From the NCBI GenBank assembly GCA_902510755.1, contig CABXCS010000008.1, positions 1-34,503 on the forward strand: a DNA stretch of 34,503 nt, read 5' to 3'. Positions 19,330-28,351 of this stretch are shown here, one piece after another. How positions within the stretch are numbered: position 1 is the first letter of the stretch; each line of letters starts with the position of its first letter. Under the pieces are notes generated by a model. The model had not been told where the DNA came from. It saw only the letters and a program-made list of their open reading frames with translations, and did not search any database. Made by a program: the position numbers and the translations under genes. The stretch is from an uncultured Woeseiaceae bacterium (GTDB taxonomy: Bacteria > Pseudomonadota > Gammaproteobacteria > Steroidobacterales > Woeseiaceae).

Positions 19330-20298
19330 TTAATATCTCATTAATACTGTACCCCAAGTAAAACCTCCTCCGAAGCCCTCCATTAGTATTAGTTGGCCTC
19401 TTTGGATACGTCCATCTTCAATTCCAACATCAAGCGCCATGGGTATTGATGCTGAGGAAGTATTACCATGATCCTGGACAGTAAGTATAACTTTATCTAA
19501 AGGTAATTCTAACCTCTTGGCAGTAGCTTGAATTATCCTGAGATTCGCTTGATGAGGTACCAACCAGTCCAGCTCCTTTTTATCAATACCATTATTCCTA
19601 AGAGAATCTTCAGCAACTCTCCCGAGAGTCCTAACCGCTACCTTGAAAACGTCATTACCATTCATTATTAAATTAACATCACTGGTACCTACTTTCTTGA
19701 AATCTCTGGATGGTCCCGCTGGATATAATAATAAATCCTTATACTGGCCATCAGCACCAATCGTACAGTCAATTATTCCAGCATCTGTCGAAGGTTTTAA
19801 AATAACTGCCCCCGCCCCATCACCAAAAAGAACACAAGTACTCCTATCTGTCCAATCAATCAATTTAGTCATTACTTCGGCACCAATAACAAGTGCGCAC
19901 TTTGAGCTTCCTGTTTTAACGAATTTATCCGCCACTGACATTGCATAAATGAATCCAGAACAAGCCGCTTCCACACTAAATGCTGGGCAACCATGTATTC
20001 CAAGTTTATCTTGTATGAGTGTAGCTACATTAGGAAAAATAAAATCAGGAGTAGTAGTTCCAACCACAATTAGGTCGATATCTTCTTTGTTGATTCCAGA
20101 ATTCTCAATTGCCTTTCTGGCTGCTTCAAACCCTATATCTGATGTAGACTGATCGTCACCAGCAATATGTCTTCTTTCGACACCAGTTCTAGTTTTAATC
20201 CACTCATCGCTGGTATCAACCATCTTCTCTAAATCAAAATTAGTGAGTATTTTCGATGGTAAGTGTCGTCCCGTTCCCTCTATCCTTGAGTAGATCAT
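19330..20298 (-). CDS. fabH: 3-oxoacyl-ACP synthase III (KAS III)
   Basis: Condenses acetyl-CoA with malonyl-ACP to begin fatty acid synthesis. The 322-residue protein has the full catalytic triad: Cys113 in EAACSGFIY, His249 in PHQANLRI and Asn279 in HGNTSSAS. Other landmarks are DEWIKTRTGVERRHIA near the N-terminus and GFGGGFTWG at the end. Its ATG overlaps the plsX stop as ATGA, so the pair is translationally coupled. In E. coli fabH is followed by fabD-fabG-acpP-fabF; here the cluster stops and the next gene is lexA, so the rest of the fab genes must lie elsewhere. Confidence 0.98.
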   Translation of the reverse strand: MIYSRIEGTGRHLPSKILTNFDLEKMVDTSDEWIKTRTGVERRHIAGDDQSTSDIGFEAARKAIENSGINKEDIDLIVVGTTTPDFIFPNVATLIQDKLGIHGCPAFSVEAACSGFIYAMSVADKFVKTGSSKCALVIGAEVMTKLIDWTDRSTCVLFGDGAGAVILKPSTDAGIIDCTIGADGQYKDLLLYPAGPSRDFKKVGTSDVNLIMNGNDVFKVAVRTLGRVAEDSLRNNGIDKKELDWLVPHQANLRIIQATAKRLELPLDKVILTVQDHGNTSSASIPMALDVGIEDGRIQRGQLILMEGFGGGFTWGTVLMRY

Positions 20299-21317
20299 CC
20301 TGATTCCTTTTCAAGCAAACTTCTTATCTGATTTGGAAGTTGGTTTTTTACTTCAATAACTGCCGTCTCAATAGCGCAATGAAAAGAATAAGCATCTGCA
20401 CTTCCATGGCTTTTTATTACAATACCATTCAAGCCTACCAATGAAGCACCATTATATTTTCTAGAATCCATCGTCTTCCCCAGTGAAGCTAAAACAGAAC
20501 CAGATAGAAATGCTTGAAGCTTGGTTAGTATATTTTTTGAGAATTCATTTTTTAATGAATTAATGACAAAACCAACAGTACCTTCAATAGTTTTTAATGC
20601 CACATTACCTGTGAACCCATCAGTTACAACTACATCTGTTTTACCAGAAAAGATTTCATTTCCTTCAATAAAACCAATGTAATTTAAGCTACTCTGCATT
20701 AATAGATTGGCTGCATTTCTAACATTATCATTACCTTTTGAATCCTCGGCACCTATATTTAATAATGAAATCCTGGGACTCTCAATATCACAGATATCAC
20801 CAGCAACAATGGAGCCCATTAAAGCAAATTGGAATAACTGTTCTGGGTCACTCGATGTGTTTGCACCTAAATCCAGCATATGAACAGCACCACCTTCAGC
20901 CGGTAGCTCAGCCATAATTGCTGGACGATATATACCAGGGAGCATTTTTAATACAAATTTTGCAGTAGCCATCAAGGCACCTGTGTTTCCAGCACTCACA
21001 CATGCATGCGCCTCACCATCTTGCACTTTATTTATAGCAATTCGCATTGATGAGTCTTTCTTTTTTCTGACGGCATCAGATGGTGACTCTGACATACTTA
21101 CAACTTCAGTTGCATTTTGAATGGCATATCTGCTGTGAACACCTATTATATCTCTGGTTAAGTCAATTAATAAGCTTTCTTTGCCGACAAAGATGATATG
21201 TAAATTAGGGTGGATATCTAGACTTGACTTGGCAGCTCTAACCACGATATCTGGGCCAAGATCTCCACTCATTGCGTCTAATGAAATTGTGTACTTATGC
21301 TGTTTGGATGAGTTCAT
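20295..21317 (-). CDS. plsX: Phosphate acyltransferase PlsX
   Basis: Makes acyl-phosphate from acyl-ACP for phospholipid synthesis; peripheral at the inner membrane. The 340-residue protein begins with the typical ISLDAMSGDLGPDIVVRAA and contains SMSESPSDAVRKKKDSSMRI, then VSAGNTGALMATAKFVL, PAEGGAVHMLDLGANTSSDP and VVTDGFTGNVALKTIEG. It sits 41 bases after rpmF and overlaps fabH, the conserved rpmF-plsX-fabH arrangement that ties lipid supply to ribosome production. Confidence 0.97.
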   Translation of the reverse strand: MNSSKQHKYTISLDAMSGDLGPDIVVRAAKSSLDIHPNLHIIFVGKESLLIDLTRDIIGVHSRYAIQNATEVVSMSESPSDAVRKKKDSSMRIAINKVQDGEAHACVSAGNTGALMATAKFVLKMLPGIYRPAIMAELPAEGGAVHMLDLGANTSSDPEQLFQFALMGSIVAGDICDIESPRISLLNIGAEDSKGNDNVRNAANLLMQSSLNYIGFIEGNEIFSGKTDVVVTDGFTGNVALKTIEGTVGFVINSLKNEFSKNILTKLQAFLSGSVLASLGKTMDSRKYNGASLVGLNGIVIKSHGSADAYSFHCAIETAVIEVKNQLPNQIRSLLEKESG

Positions 21318-21358
21318 AGTTGATTTTTGAACTTCGTCTTACTTAGGCGATATTTTAA

Positions 21359-21550
21359 CTATTCTTCAATCTCAATTTCTTTTGGCTCAATAACCTGCTT
21401 TCCCTTATAAAATCCATCCGATGTGACTCTGTGCCTGAGATGGGTTTCACCTGAAGTTGGATCTACAGATAAAGAAGGTGCTGTTAAACTGTCATGTGAT
21501 CGACGCATATTTCTACGCGAGGGAGTTTTCCTGTTTTTTTGAACGGCCAT
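21359..21550 (-). CDS. rpmF: 50S ribosomal protein L32
   Basis: 63 residues, basic, starting [20 protein letters not shown] and containing [20 protein letters not shown] followed by YKGKQVI. This is the non-zinc (cysteine-free) L32 type seen in E. coli. It carries a short acidic C-terminal extension (EPKEIEIEE) that the E. coli protein, at 57 residues, does not have. A good ribosome binding site (AAGG a few bases before ATG) is present. Between yceD and plsX in the conserved operon. Confidence 0.96.
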   Translation of the reverse strand: MAVQKNRKTPSRRNMRRSHDSLTAPSLSVDPTSGETHLRHRVTSDGFYKGKQVIEPKEIEIEE

Positions 21551-21631
21551 TTACCTTAATCTCCATTAGAATATTTTGCCACTAGACCTATATTTTATAC
21601 TATTTAAGTCTAATTTTGCATTATACCTAAT

Positions 21632-22189
21632 TTATTTCTTTTTATTTAATTGATTTCTCAAATCAGCAAAAGGTGTAACAATTGATCTCTGTTTTGAAAC
21701 TTGGGGTTTATTATAAGTAATACAATTTTTTTCTTCATCATGTTTTGCGTATAAAGGAACGTCCAAAATTAATATCTCCTCAATTAGATCGTGAACTTTG
21801 ATTTCATCACTACTTAATTCCCAGAGATCATATCCATTTATTTCGTTCTCAGTATCACTATTCCTGCAAAGTATCAAAGTTAAAGGTAGTCTTATGACCT
21901 TCTTTAATGGCCTTAAACAGTTTTTACAAGCGAGGTGATACTGTGTTCTCAACTCGCCACTGACTACTGGCAAAAATTGACCAAAATTCTTGGATGTAAT
22001 TTCGATATCAATTTCAACATCCTCAGAAGACCAATCTCTGTAATTCATTGGTTCCTCGAGATCATTTAAGTCTTTCTCTAAAATTTTAGATAATTTTCTA
22101 AAACACTGAATTTTACAAATCAAGTTAATATTATAAAATCCATTAATTGGTTTCTTTAATGAGATATTTGATAATAAAGAATTATTCAT
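21632..22189 (-). CDS. yceD: YceD family protein (DUF177), large-subunit rRNA accumulation factor
   Basis: Member of the YceD/DUF177 family, whose E. coli and plant homologues are needed for normal 23S rRNA accumulation. The diagnostic features are the central strand-rich region GELRTQYHLACKNCLRPLKK with the CxxC pair, and the acidic segment DEIKVHDLIEEILILDVPLY. The C-terminus reads ITPFADLRNQL-like (here VTPFADLRNQLNKKK), close to the usual NPFAxLxxLK end. I start at ATG 22189 (about 185 residues); a GTG at 22201 would add four residues. Position directly upstream of rpmF is the conserved context and strongly supports the call. Confidence 0.9.
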   Translation of the reverse strand: MNNSLLSNISLKKPINGFYNINLICKIQCFRKLSKILEKDLNDLEEPMNYRDWSSEDVEIDIEITSKNFGQFLPVVSGELRTQYHLACKNCLRPLKKVIRLPLTLILCRNSDTENEINGYDLWELSSDEIKVHDLIEEILILDVPLYAKHDEEKNCITYNKPQVSKQRSIVTPFADLRNQLNKKK

Positions 22190-22311
22190 ATTTTTATACA
22201 CCGATACTTTTAAAGTATTTGCTATAACTACATATCAATTTTACATGATATTATCGATCCTTGATAAATTGATAAAGCACGCATGATCATATGATTCATT
22301 AAGGAAACCTT

Positions 22312-22905
22312 TTGCAAATATCTCAATCTTTTAAAATCATACTAGGATCTTCGTCTATATATCGTAAAAATCTTTTAGATCGAATTCTTGATAAATTCTC
22401 AATTGTGCATCCAAATGTTGATGAAAAAAATATAAATAATAAAAATGCGCGAGAACACTCCAAAGACCTTGCATTACTGAAGGTAAATCATATAGCTAAA
22501 TGCCAAAAAAAAGCACTAATAATTAGTGCTGATCAAATAGGTGTAATCAATAATAATTTATTAACAAAACCTTTGAGTAAGCAACATGCAATTGACCAGT
22601 TGAGAAGTTACTCGAATAAAACAGCCCATTTTTATACATCCTCGGTAATTCTTGATAATAGAAATTGTCGATATTACGAGCATACAGATAAAACCATTAT
22701 TCATTTTGGAAAAATATCAACTGTGATGGCGCAAGCATATATAAAGCATGATAATCCGCTCGATTGTGCAGGAAGCTTTAAAGCTGAATGTGCAGGAATA
22801 TTACTCTTCAAAGCCATCGAAACAAGAGATCCAACAGCTCTCATAGGGTTACCTCTGATTTGGGTGAGCACTATTTTAAAAAAACTTAACGTTATAACAA
22901 ATTGA
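22312..22905 (+). CDS. Maf-type nucleoside triphosphate pyrophosphatase (YceF subfamily), TTG start
   Basis: Hydrolyses modified nucleotides to monophosphates; the YceF subfamily prefers 7-methyl-GTP. The 197-residue protein has the Maf N-terminal motif IILGSSSIYRKNLL, the catalytic-region Asp in IISADQIGV, TKPLSKQHAIDQLRSYS, and the YceF-type stretch NPLDCAGSFKAE with RDPTALIGLPLI near the end. The start is TTG at 22312, supported by an AAGGA at 22301-22305 six bases upstream; no ATG is available before the conserved motif. Located between yceD and rluC exactly as in E. coli, and divergent from yceD. Confidence 0.92.
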   Translation: MQISQSFKIILGSSSIYRKNLLDRILDKFSIVHPNVDEKNINNKNAREHSKDLALLKVNHIAKCQKKALIISADQIGVINNNLLTKPLSKQHAIDQLRSYSNKTAHFYTSSVILDNRNCRYYEHTDKTIIHFGKISTVMAQAYIKHDNPLDCAGSFKAECAGILLFKAIETRDPTALIGLPLIWVSTILKKLNVITN

Positions 22906-22917
22906 TTAAAACTGATT

Positions 22918-23856
22918 TTAACTTATGGCAAATGCATCGAATTCGCTAGGGGTAGGAGCTATGAACAAACGCTCATTATTACTTGCATCATTGAAGGATA
23001 TTGATTGAGCATGGAGTAACAGTCTATTAGCACCTTTACCTTGAGAATCACTATTATCTCCTCTCACCCCGTATCGATTATCTCCAATTATTGGATAACC
23101 TATATGACTTAAGTGAACTCTAATTTGATGCGTTCTTCCTGTTAAGGGCTGACACTGAATTAATGCTGCATTTCGATATTGTGAAACTAGTCTAACCCTT
23201 GTTAGTGACTCTTTACCAAATTCATCAATTCTAACATGACGCTCACCATTTTCTCGATGATTGACCATTAATGCAGCATTAATAATTTTTTTATCAAACT
23301 GCCAATTACCATGAACAATTGCTAGATAATTTTTAACCACCTTTCCCGTTCGAAATTTTTCGTGCAGTATTCTTAATAACCCTCTTTTTTTTGTTACTAG
23401 AAGACAACCAGATGTCTCACGATCAATTCGATGCGCTAATGATAAATCATCAAAATCAGGTCTTATCGCACGTATTATCTCTATAAGCCCATAATTAATC
23501 CCACTTCCACCATGAACCGCTATTCCACTTGGCTTATTAACAACAATCAATTCACTATCTTCAAAAAGAATTGTTTTTTCAAAGTTCTGTGAATTCTTTA
23601 TTTTTATCTTTTTCTGATCAGGCTCTATGTTTAATGGGGGAACTCTCAACTCATCCTTGCATCTGAGCTTATATTGGACTTTTATTCGTCCGCCGTTAAT
23701 GCGAACTTCCCCCTTCCTTATTATTCTGTATATCTTCGATTTTGGAATATCTTTAAACATTTTTAAGAGAAAGTTATCTATACGTTGACCAGCCATGTCT
23801 GATGTAATAATAATCTTCTGGACAGAAGTTCTATTTCTATTTAATTTCTCATTCAT
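22918..23856 (-). CDS. rluC: Ribosomal large subunit pseudouridine synthase C
   Basis: Converts specific uridines of 23S rRNA (three sites in E. coli) to pseudouridine. The N-terminal S4 RNA-binding domain covers about residues 20-85 (RIDNFLLKMFKDIPKSKIYR, then KGEVRINGGR). The catalytic domain of the RluA family has the motif LAHRIDRETSGCLLVTKK with the catalytic Asp, the ILFEDSELIVVNKPSGIAVH entry, and PLTGRTHQIRVHLSHIGYPI. The 312-residue length is normal. Divergent from rne across a long intergenic region, as in E. coli. Conservation of this neighbourhood makes RluC more likely than RluA or RluD. Confidence 0.95.
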   Translation of the reverse strand: MNEKLNRNRTSVQKIIITSDMAGQRIDNFLLKMFKDIPKSKIYRIIRKGEVRINGGRIKVQYKLRCKDELRVPPLNIEPDQKKIKIKNSQNFEKTILFEDSELIVVNKPSGIAVHGGSGINYGLIEIIRAIRPDFDDLSLAHRIDRETSGCLLVTKKRGLLRILHEKFRTGKVVKNYLAIVHGNWQFDKKIINAALMVNHRENGERHVRIDEFGKESLTRVRLVSQYRNAALIQCQPLTGRTHQIRVHLSHIGYPIIGDNRYGVRGDNSDSQGKGANRLLLHAQSISFNDASNNERLFIAPTPSEFDAFAIS

Positions 23857-23948
23857 TCTTAACTGTCCCGAGCAGTTTTCATCTATCTATATATAAAAGG
23901 TAAATTAATTATAAATATGGTAGTATTAAATTGTATTGAAAGTTACTT

Positions 23949-23960
23949 GCTTAATTAAGC
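23949..23960. repeat. 12-bp perfect palindrome between rluC and rne
   Basis: GCTTAATTAAGC reads the same on both strands. It is flanked by TTAC on the left (23943-23946) and GTAA on the right (23961-23964), which extends the dyad with a slight asymmetry. Possible operator for one or both of the divergent genes; the binding protein is unknown. Confidence 0.45.
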
Positions 23961-24170
23961 GTAACAAAATACAGGGAAAGCCACTATTAATTATAGTTTA
24001 TAGTGAGCAAACATAAATAATTCATTCTGTACTCAGATATAAAAAATACATAATCTTGAGGGCAGATTAATGGCAGCAAGTTGATTGACTGGCGCCGAAC
24101 TAAGTTTTAGTAAGTTAAAAATTTGTAGTTAGAAAAGTAAGTCACAAAAATAACAATTTAATTTAAGAGC

Positions 24171-24218
24171 AGTAATGACATAGCACTGATACTCATATGC
24201 TATAGAAAGAGCGTTACT
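24171..24218 (+). promoter_or_regulatory. Two-part hairpin in the rne leader, candidate RNase E autoregulatory element
   Basis: AGTAATG (24171-24177) pairs with CGTTACT (24212-24218), with one U-G pair. Inside it TAGCA (24181-24185) pairs with TGCTA (24198-24202) around a 12-base loop. The unequal internal loop (three bases on one side, nine on the other) resembles in outline the conserved leader hairpin through which RNase E senses its own mRNA in enteric bacteria. The pairing is seen directly; the function is inferred from position. Confidence 0.5.
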
Positions 24219-24252
24219 GAAAGCTTACGTCGAGCAAGACAATTCAATTTTG

Positions 24253-24279
24253 TTGCCCAAACAATTTTAAGTAGGGCGA
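24253..24279 (+). promoter_or_regulatory. Possible stem covering the rne ribosome binding site
   Basis: TTGCCC (24253-24258) can pair with GGGCGA (24274-24279) across a 15-base loop. The 3' arm contains most of the AGGG that would act as Shine-Dalgarno sequence, and ends two bases before the ATG. If it forms, it would hinder translation of rne. Confidence 0.35.
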
Positions 24280-24280
24280 T

Positions 24281-26581
24281 ATGAAAAGAATGCTAATTAA
24301 TGCAACTCAGGAAGAAGAGTTGCGCATGGCCATGGTTGATGGTCAAAATCTTTATGATCTGAATATAGAGCTTTCATCCAATGAAAGAAAAAAAGCCAAT
24401 ATATACAAAGGAAAAATAACTCGAATAGAACCGAGTTTGGAAGCCGCTTTTGTAAATTATGGTGCTGAACGACATGGCTTCCTGCCTCTTAAAGAAATTT
24501 CAAATGAATATTTTATAAAAGAAGTTGAATCTGGCAATCGACCTAATATCAAAGAAGTACTCAAAGAAGGACAAGAAATTGTCATCCAAATTGATAAAGA
24601 AGAACGCGGTAAAAAAGGAGCAGCGCTGACAACTTATGTCAGTTTAGCGGGACGTTTTATTGTTTTAAAACCAAATAAAGAAAGATCCGGTGGAATCTCT
24701 AGAAGAATTGTTGGTGAAGATAGGGATATAGCAAGAGCTTCTTTAAGAGAGATTGACATTCCAAAAAATATGAGTGTCATTGTTCGCACTGCTGGTATAG
24801 AGAGAACCTCAGATGAGCTTGAATGGGATTTAAACAATTTACTATCTATCTGGGAAGCAATTAAGACAGTTATCGTAAAAAGGCCCTCTCCCTTTCTTGT
24901 ATATAAAGAAAGTAATGCTGTTTTAAGAGCCCTTAGAGATTATTTAACTAATGATGTTGGAGAGATACTAATCGACGATAAATTGGCCTATGAAGATGCT
25001 AAGGAATTTGTGGAGCAAGTAATGCCACACAATCTAAAAAAATTAAAATACTATAATGAAGATGTTCCTTTATTCACTAGGTACCAGATTGAAAGTCAAA
25101 TAGAATCTGCGTACACCCATTCTGTAAATCTGCCATCAGGGGGAAGTGTAGTAATTGATCATACTGAAGCATTGGTTTCTATCGATATAAATTCTGCGAG
25201 AGCTACTAAAGGAAGTGATATTGAAGCAACCGCATTAGCCACGAATTTAGAAGCCGCAGATGAAATAGGAAGACAACTAAAATTGCGTGATTTAGCTGGT
25301 CTTATAGTAATAGATTTTATTGATATGCATGCCAACAAAAATCAACGAGAAGTTGAAGAGCGGATGAAAAAAGCTGCTAGTGAAGATAGAGCTCGTATTC
25401 AAATTGGTAAAATTAGTCGGTTTGGGTTACTAGAAATGTCCAGGCAAAGACTTCGTCCAGCTTTAGGAGAGTCGAATCAACTAATATGTCCTCGTTGTAC
25501 TGGAATAGGAAGTATACGAAGTGTTGAATCTCTGGCTCTAGCCATTTTAAGAATTATTGGGGAAGAAGCTAGAAAAGATATGACAGCAAAGATCATTGCT
25601 CAACTCCCAATAGAAGTTGCAACCTATTTATTAAACGAGAAACGTGATTGGGTACAAAACATAGAAGCTAGTCATGATACGAGTGTTATCTTGGTAGCCA
25701 ATCCACTTCTTGAGACACCTCATTTCGATATCAAAAGAGTTAGAACCGATCAAATAGAACTTCCTGAAAATTCTGGCAATAGTTTTTCTATGATTACTTC
25801 ATCAGAAGAGCAATTAATCCCGCAAGCCATACAAAGTAAAAAAGCCACAGAAATTGCTGCAGTAGGTACAGCAATACCAACACCAAAACCACCAGGCATA
25901 AACAAAAATGAACCTACTCAAAACCTCTGGAGTATGTTAAAAAACTTATTTGAACCTGCAAGTAAAATACAGCCTGAAAAAAAACAAGAACACCACAAAA
26001 AACCCTATAAAAAAAGATCACGATATAAGGGTCAATCAAAAAATAATAATCGTAACAAAAACAACCGTTACCAAAATTCTAATAAACAAAAAAATAAGAA
26101 TGATAAATATAAGAAATCACATGCGAAAGATGTAAAGTCAAGTCAGCATTCTCAGGATAATAAATTGACTTCGACTAAAAATAACTCAATCAAAGAAACA
26201 AAAAACTCAAGTTCCCAAACTAAGTTAGATATAACTAAGTCAACTGATAATAATTTTCAAAGTGACAGCAAGGATAATAAATCTAATAAAGTAGTAGAAA
26301 AATCATCAGTAAACTCTCCAAAGGCAGTGGACATCAAAAAAGATGATAAAACTGAAGTAAAAAAACCAACCAAAAAGAAGGTTACCAAAAAGAAAAGTCC
26401 ACAAAAAAAGAAAGTGACTGCCGCGTCCAATGATGAAGCGCCTAAAGCAAGCACAAAAAAGGACAGGCCAAAATCTAAAACGAAAACTGTCAAACAGAAA
26501 AGTACTACAAAAAAAGAGACAACTGAATCAAAAGAAAGTTTAATGCCTTGGCCAGTAGATGAAAAAAATGATAAAAGGTAG
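24281..26581 (+). CDS. rne: Ribonuclease E with short lysine-rich C-terminal tail
   Basis: Endonuclease that starts most mRNA decay and processes rRNA and tRNA precursors, normally at the inner membrane. The catalytic half (residues 1 to about 480) has the S1 RNA-binding domain near residues 35-125, the 5' sensor region, and the DNase I-like site. The magnesium-binding aspartates are at 302 ([14 protein letters not shown]) and 345 (VIDFIDM). The zinc link CPRC at 403-406 joins the dimer. The remaining ~280 residues are of low complexity, rich in Lys, Asn, Ser and Gln, and far shorter than the E. coli scaffold (1,061 residues in total). At residues 547-559 a [13 protein letters not shown] stretch could be the amphipathic membrane anchor. 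RNase G is excluded by the tail and by the rluC neighbour. Confidence 0.96.
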   Translation: MKRMLINATQEEELRMAMVDGQNLYDLNIELSSNERKKANIYKGKITRIEPSLEAAFVNYGAERHGFLPLKEISNEYFIKEVESGNRPNIKEVLKEGQEIVIQIDKEERGKKGAALTTYVSLAGRFIVLKPNKERSGGISRRIVGEDRDIARASLREIDIPKNMSVIVRTAGIERTSDELEWDLNNLLSIWEAIKTVIVKRPSPFLVYKESNAVLRALRDYLTNDVGEILIDDKLAYEDAKEFVEQVMPHNLKKLKYYNEDVPLFTRYQIESQIESAYTHSVNLPSGGSVVIDHTEALVSIDINSARATKGSDIEATALATNLEAADEIGRQLKLRDLAGLIVIDFIDMHANKNQREVEERMKKAASEDRARIQIGKISRFGLLEMSRQRLRPALGESNQLICPRCTGIGSIRSVESLALAILRIIGEEARKDMTAKIIAQLPIEVATYLLNEKRDWVQNIEASHDTSVILVANPLLETPHFDIKRVRTDQIELPENSGNSFSMITSSEEQLIPQAIQSKKATEIAAVGTAIPTPKPPGINKNEPTQNLWSMLKNLFEPASKIQPEKKQEHHKKPYKKRSRYKGQSKNNNRNKNNRYQNSNKQKNKNDKYKKSHAKDVKSSQHSQDNKLTSTKNNSIKETKNSSSQTKLDITKSTDNNFQSDSKDNKSNKVVEKSSVNSPKAVDIKKDDKTEVKKPTKKKVTKKKSPQKKKVTAASNDEAPKASTKKDRPKSKTKTVKQKSTTKKETTESKESLMPWPVDEKNDKR

Positions 26582-26593
26582 TATTTAAAATAT

Positions 26594-27337
26594 TTAGCTC
26601 AAGGCTCTGATCACGAGCTCAATATCTTCAGCAACATCGATGCTCATTCCAGGTGGGATGCTAGCTATCCCTACTTTGATCCGCATTCCATGAAATAACG
26701 CCTTTAACTGCTCTAAATTTTCATTCGCCTGAATTTGAGGGGCAGCAAAGCCTTGAAGCTTTCTCAATGATTTACATGAGTAAGCATAAATACCATGATG
26801 ATGATGAACTACATTCCTATTCATTAAATTAATTTCAAAATTAGTAGAATGAGGAATTGGTGATCGACTAAAAAACATTGCACATCCATCGCAATCTGTC
26901 ACTACCTTTACCATATTCGGGCTCAACCAATCTTCTTTACTTAGAAATGGAGATGCTAATGTTCCAATATCAATATTCTTGTCAGCTAATAATGCGGCGC
27001 ATTCATTCATGAGGGTAGCAGGAAGTAGTGGCTCATCACCCTGAAGATTTAAAACAATTTTATCATTAGGCCACTCTAAGCGCTCAATAACTTCGGTTAT
27101 CCGATCAGTACCAGATTCATGTTTATCGGAAGTTAAGCAAACATTAGCACCAAAATCATTCGCCTTATCAGCAATTCGCTCATCATCCGTAGCAATTACT
27201 ATTTCTTGAGCTAAACTCATATTGGCATTTAACCAAACTCTCTCAATCATCGTCTTACCTAGAATATCAATTAAAGGTTTTCCGGGGAGACGATTTGAAT
27301 AATACCTAGCAGGTATAACTATATTGTAATCAATCAT
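26594..27337 (-). CDS. kdsB: 3-deoxy-manno-octulosonate cytidylyltransferase (CMP-Kdo synthetase)
   Basis: Activates Kdo with CTP so that it can be added to lipid A. The 247-residue protein starts with the nucleotide-binding motif VIPARYYSNRLPGKPLIDI and has VWLNANMS, IVIATDDERI, MTSDKHESGTDR-type sequence (here LTSDKHESGTDRI), VLNLQGDEPLLP and FFSRSPIPH, all typical. The ATG overlaps the lpxK stop as ATGA, so it is coupled to lpxK. In E. coli a small ycaR gene separates the two; it is missing here. Convergent with rne, 12 bases apart. Confidence 0.97.
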   Translation of the reverse strand: MIDYNIVIPARYYSNRLPGKPLIDILGKTMIERVWLNANMSLAQEIVIATDDERIADKANDFGANVCLTSDKHESGTDRITEVIERLEWPNDKIVLNLQGDEPLLPATLMNECAALLADKNIDIGTLASPFLSKEDWLSPNMVKVVTDCDGCAMFFSRSPIPHSTNFEINLMNRNVVHHHHGIYAYSCKSLRKLQGFAAPQIQANENLEQLKALFHGMRIKVGIASIPPGMSIDVAEDIELVIRALS

Positions 27338-28338
27338 TTATAGCCTTTATCTAAAATATATTTTATATCATTCAACCATTTTATATTTGAATCATTAATA
27401 ACAACATCAACTGGTACATACCATAATTTTTCATTATTAAAATCTTGGCATTTAGTCATATCCTTCTCGGTCATAAAAACATTAAGCTCATCATTAAAAG
27501 TTATATCTTTTAATGAGTATTGCTTATGATCTTCAAAATGATGCTGTGTAATATTAAATCCTTTATTTGTCATAAATCTAAAGAATCGTTCAGGATTCCC
27601 AATTCCTGCTATGGCATGGACATTTTTATCTAAAAACTTTTCAAAAGCTCTCACTTCCCCTGAAATCAAATTAGTAGCATATTCACCATCAAGATAAAAA
27701 TCACCTACTTGATTATGCCCTGTAGTTTCTTTTTGTATTAACACAGTGTCCACGCTATCTAGCCTTGAAATAGATTCCCTCAGGGGACCTGCAGGTAATA
27801 ATCGATTATTACCAAACATACGTTGCCCATCCACTGTAACAATCTCATAATCTCGATGTAGCTTGTAATGTTGAAGACCGTCATCTGATATTACAAGATC
27901 AATATCTCTTCCAGCTAAGTATTTTAAAGCTAATACTCTATCAGGATGAATGATTACAGGGCAGTCAGATTTTATCGCAATCATCAACGCTTCATCACCT
28001 ACCAATCTCACATCTGAGCAGTCTGACACCTCTATTGGGTTACTACCAACCTTACCGCTATAGCCTCGACTAATGATTGCTGGTTTATAGCCGATTGATA
28101 TAAAATAATTAGCTATCCATATAACTATTGGGGTCTTACCTGTCCCCCCCACTGTAATGTTTCCAATTACAATGACAGGATATTTAGCCTTATAACGTCT
28201 TAAGAAGCCATTCTTATAAAACCATCTTCTAGAAGTACTCAGCAGATAAAACAAGCAACTTAAGGGTGTGAAGAATAAATACCATCGATTTTGCGAATAC
28301 CAAACTTTCAAAAACCACTTTTGTATATATCTATACAT
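27334..28338 (-). CDS. lpxK: Tetraacyldisaccharide 4'-kinase
   Basis: Adds the 4'-phosphate to the lipid A precursor to make lipid IVA, at the inner-membrane surface. The 334-residue protein has an N-terminal hydrophobic stretch (RWYLFFTPLSCLFYLL), the family P-loop VIGNITVGGTGKTPIVIWI, IISRGYSGKVGSNPIEV, GDEALMIA and VISDDGLQHYKLHRDYEI, the last holding the conserved DDGxQH. It starts 13 bases after msbA and overlaps kdsB. Confidence 0.97.
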   Translation of the reverse strand: MYRYIQKWFLKVWYSQNRWYLFFTPLSCLFYLLSTSRRWFYKNGFLRRYKAKYPVIVIGNITVGGTGKTPIVIWIANYFISIGYKPAIISRGYSGKVGSNPIEVSDCSDVRLVGDEALMIAIKSDCPVIIHPDRVLALKYLAGRDIDLVISDDGLQHYKLHRDYEIVTVDGQRMFGNNRLLPAGPLRESISRLDSVDTVLIQKETTGHNQVGDFYLDGEYATNLISGEVRAFEKFLDKNVHAIAGIGNPERFFRFMTNKGFNITQHHFEDHKQYSLKDITFNDELNVFMTEKDMTKCQDFNNEKLWYVPVDVVINDSNIKWLNDIKYILDKGYK

Positions 28339-28351
28339 AATCTAGAATAAC

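Larger units (their letters stand above)
23857..24280. promoter_or_regulatory. rluC-rne intergenic region and probable long rne leader
   Basis: A 424-base gap in an otherwise tightly packed window. It must carry the rluC promoter; a TATAAT on the minus strand near 23910 is a candidate -10 box. It also carries the rne promoter and leader. No convincing rne promoter pair was found. Structured elements are a palindrome GCTTAATTAAGC at 23949-23960, a small hairpin ACTAA-GTT-TTAGT at 24099-24111, the two-part hairpin at 24171-24218, and a stem at 24253-24279 over the ribosome binding site. No gene is seen. In E. coli the rne leader is long and mediates feedback by RNase E on its own mRNA. Confidence 0.6.

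Noticed and set aside
22906..22917. TTAAAA-CTGA-TTTTAA as a terminator between maf and rluC
   Set aside because: The stem is made only of A-T pairs and no T-run follows on either strand, so it is too weak to support.
23917..23958. Thirteen-codon open frame upstream of rne, as a possible leader peptide
   Set aside because: No ribosome binding site and no regulatory codon run; such short frames are expected by chance in AT-rich DNA.
23971..24060. TATAGT words as rne promoter -10 boxes
   Set aside because: No acceptable -35 hexamer lies 16-18 bases upstream of either copy; the AT-rich background makes such words common.
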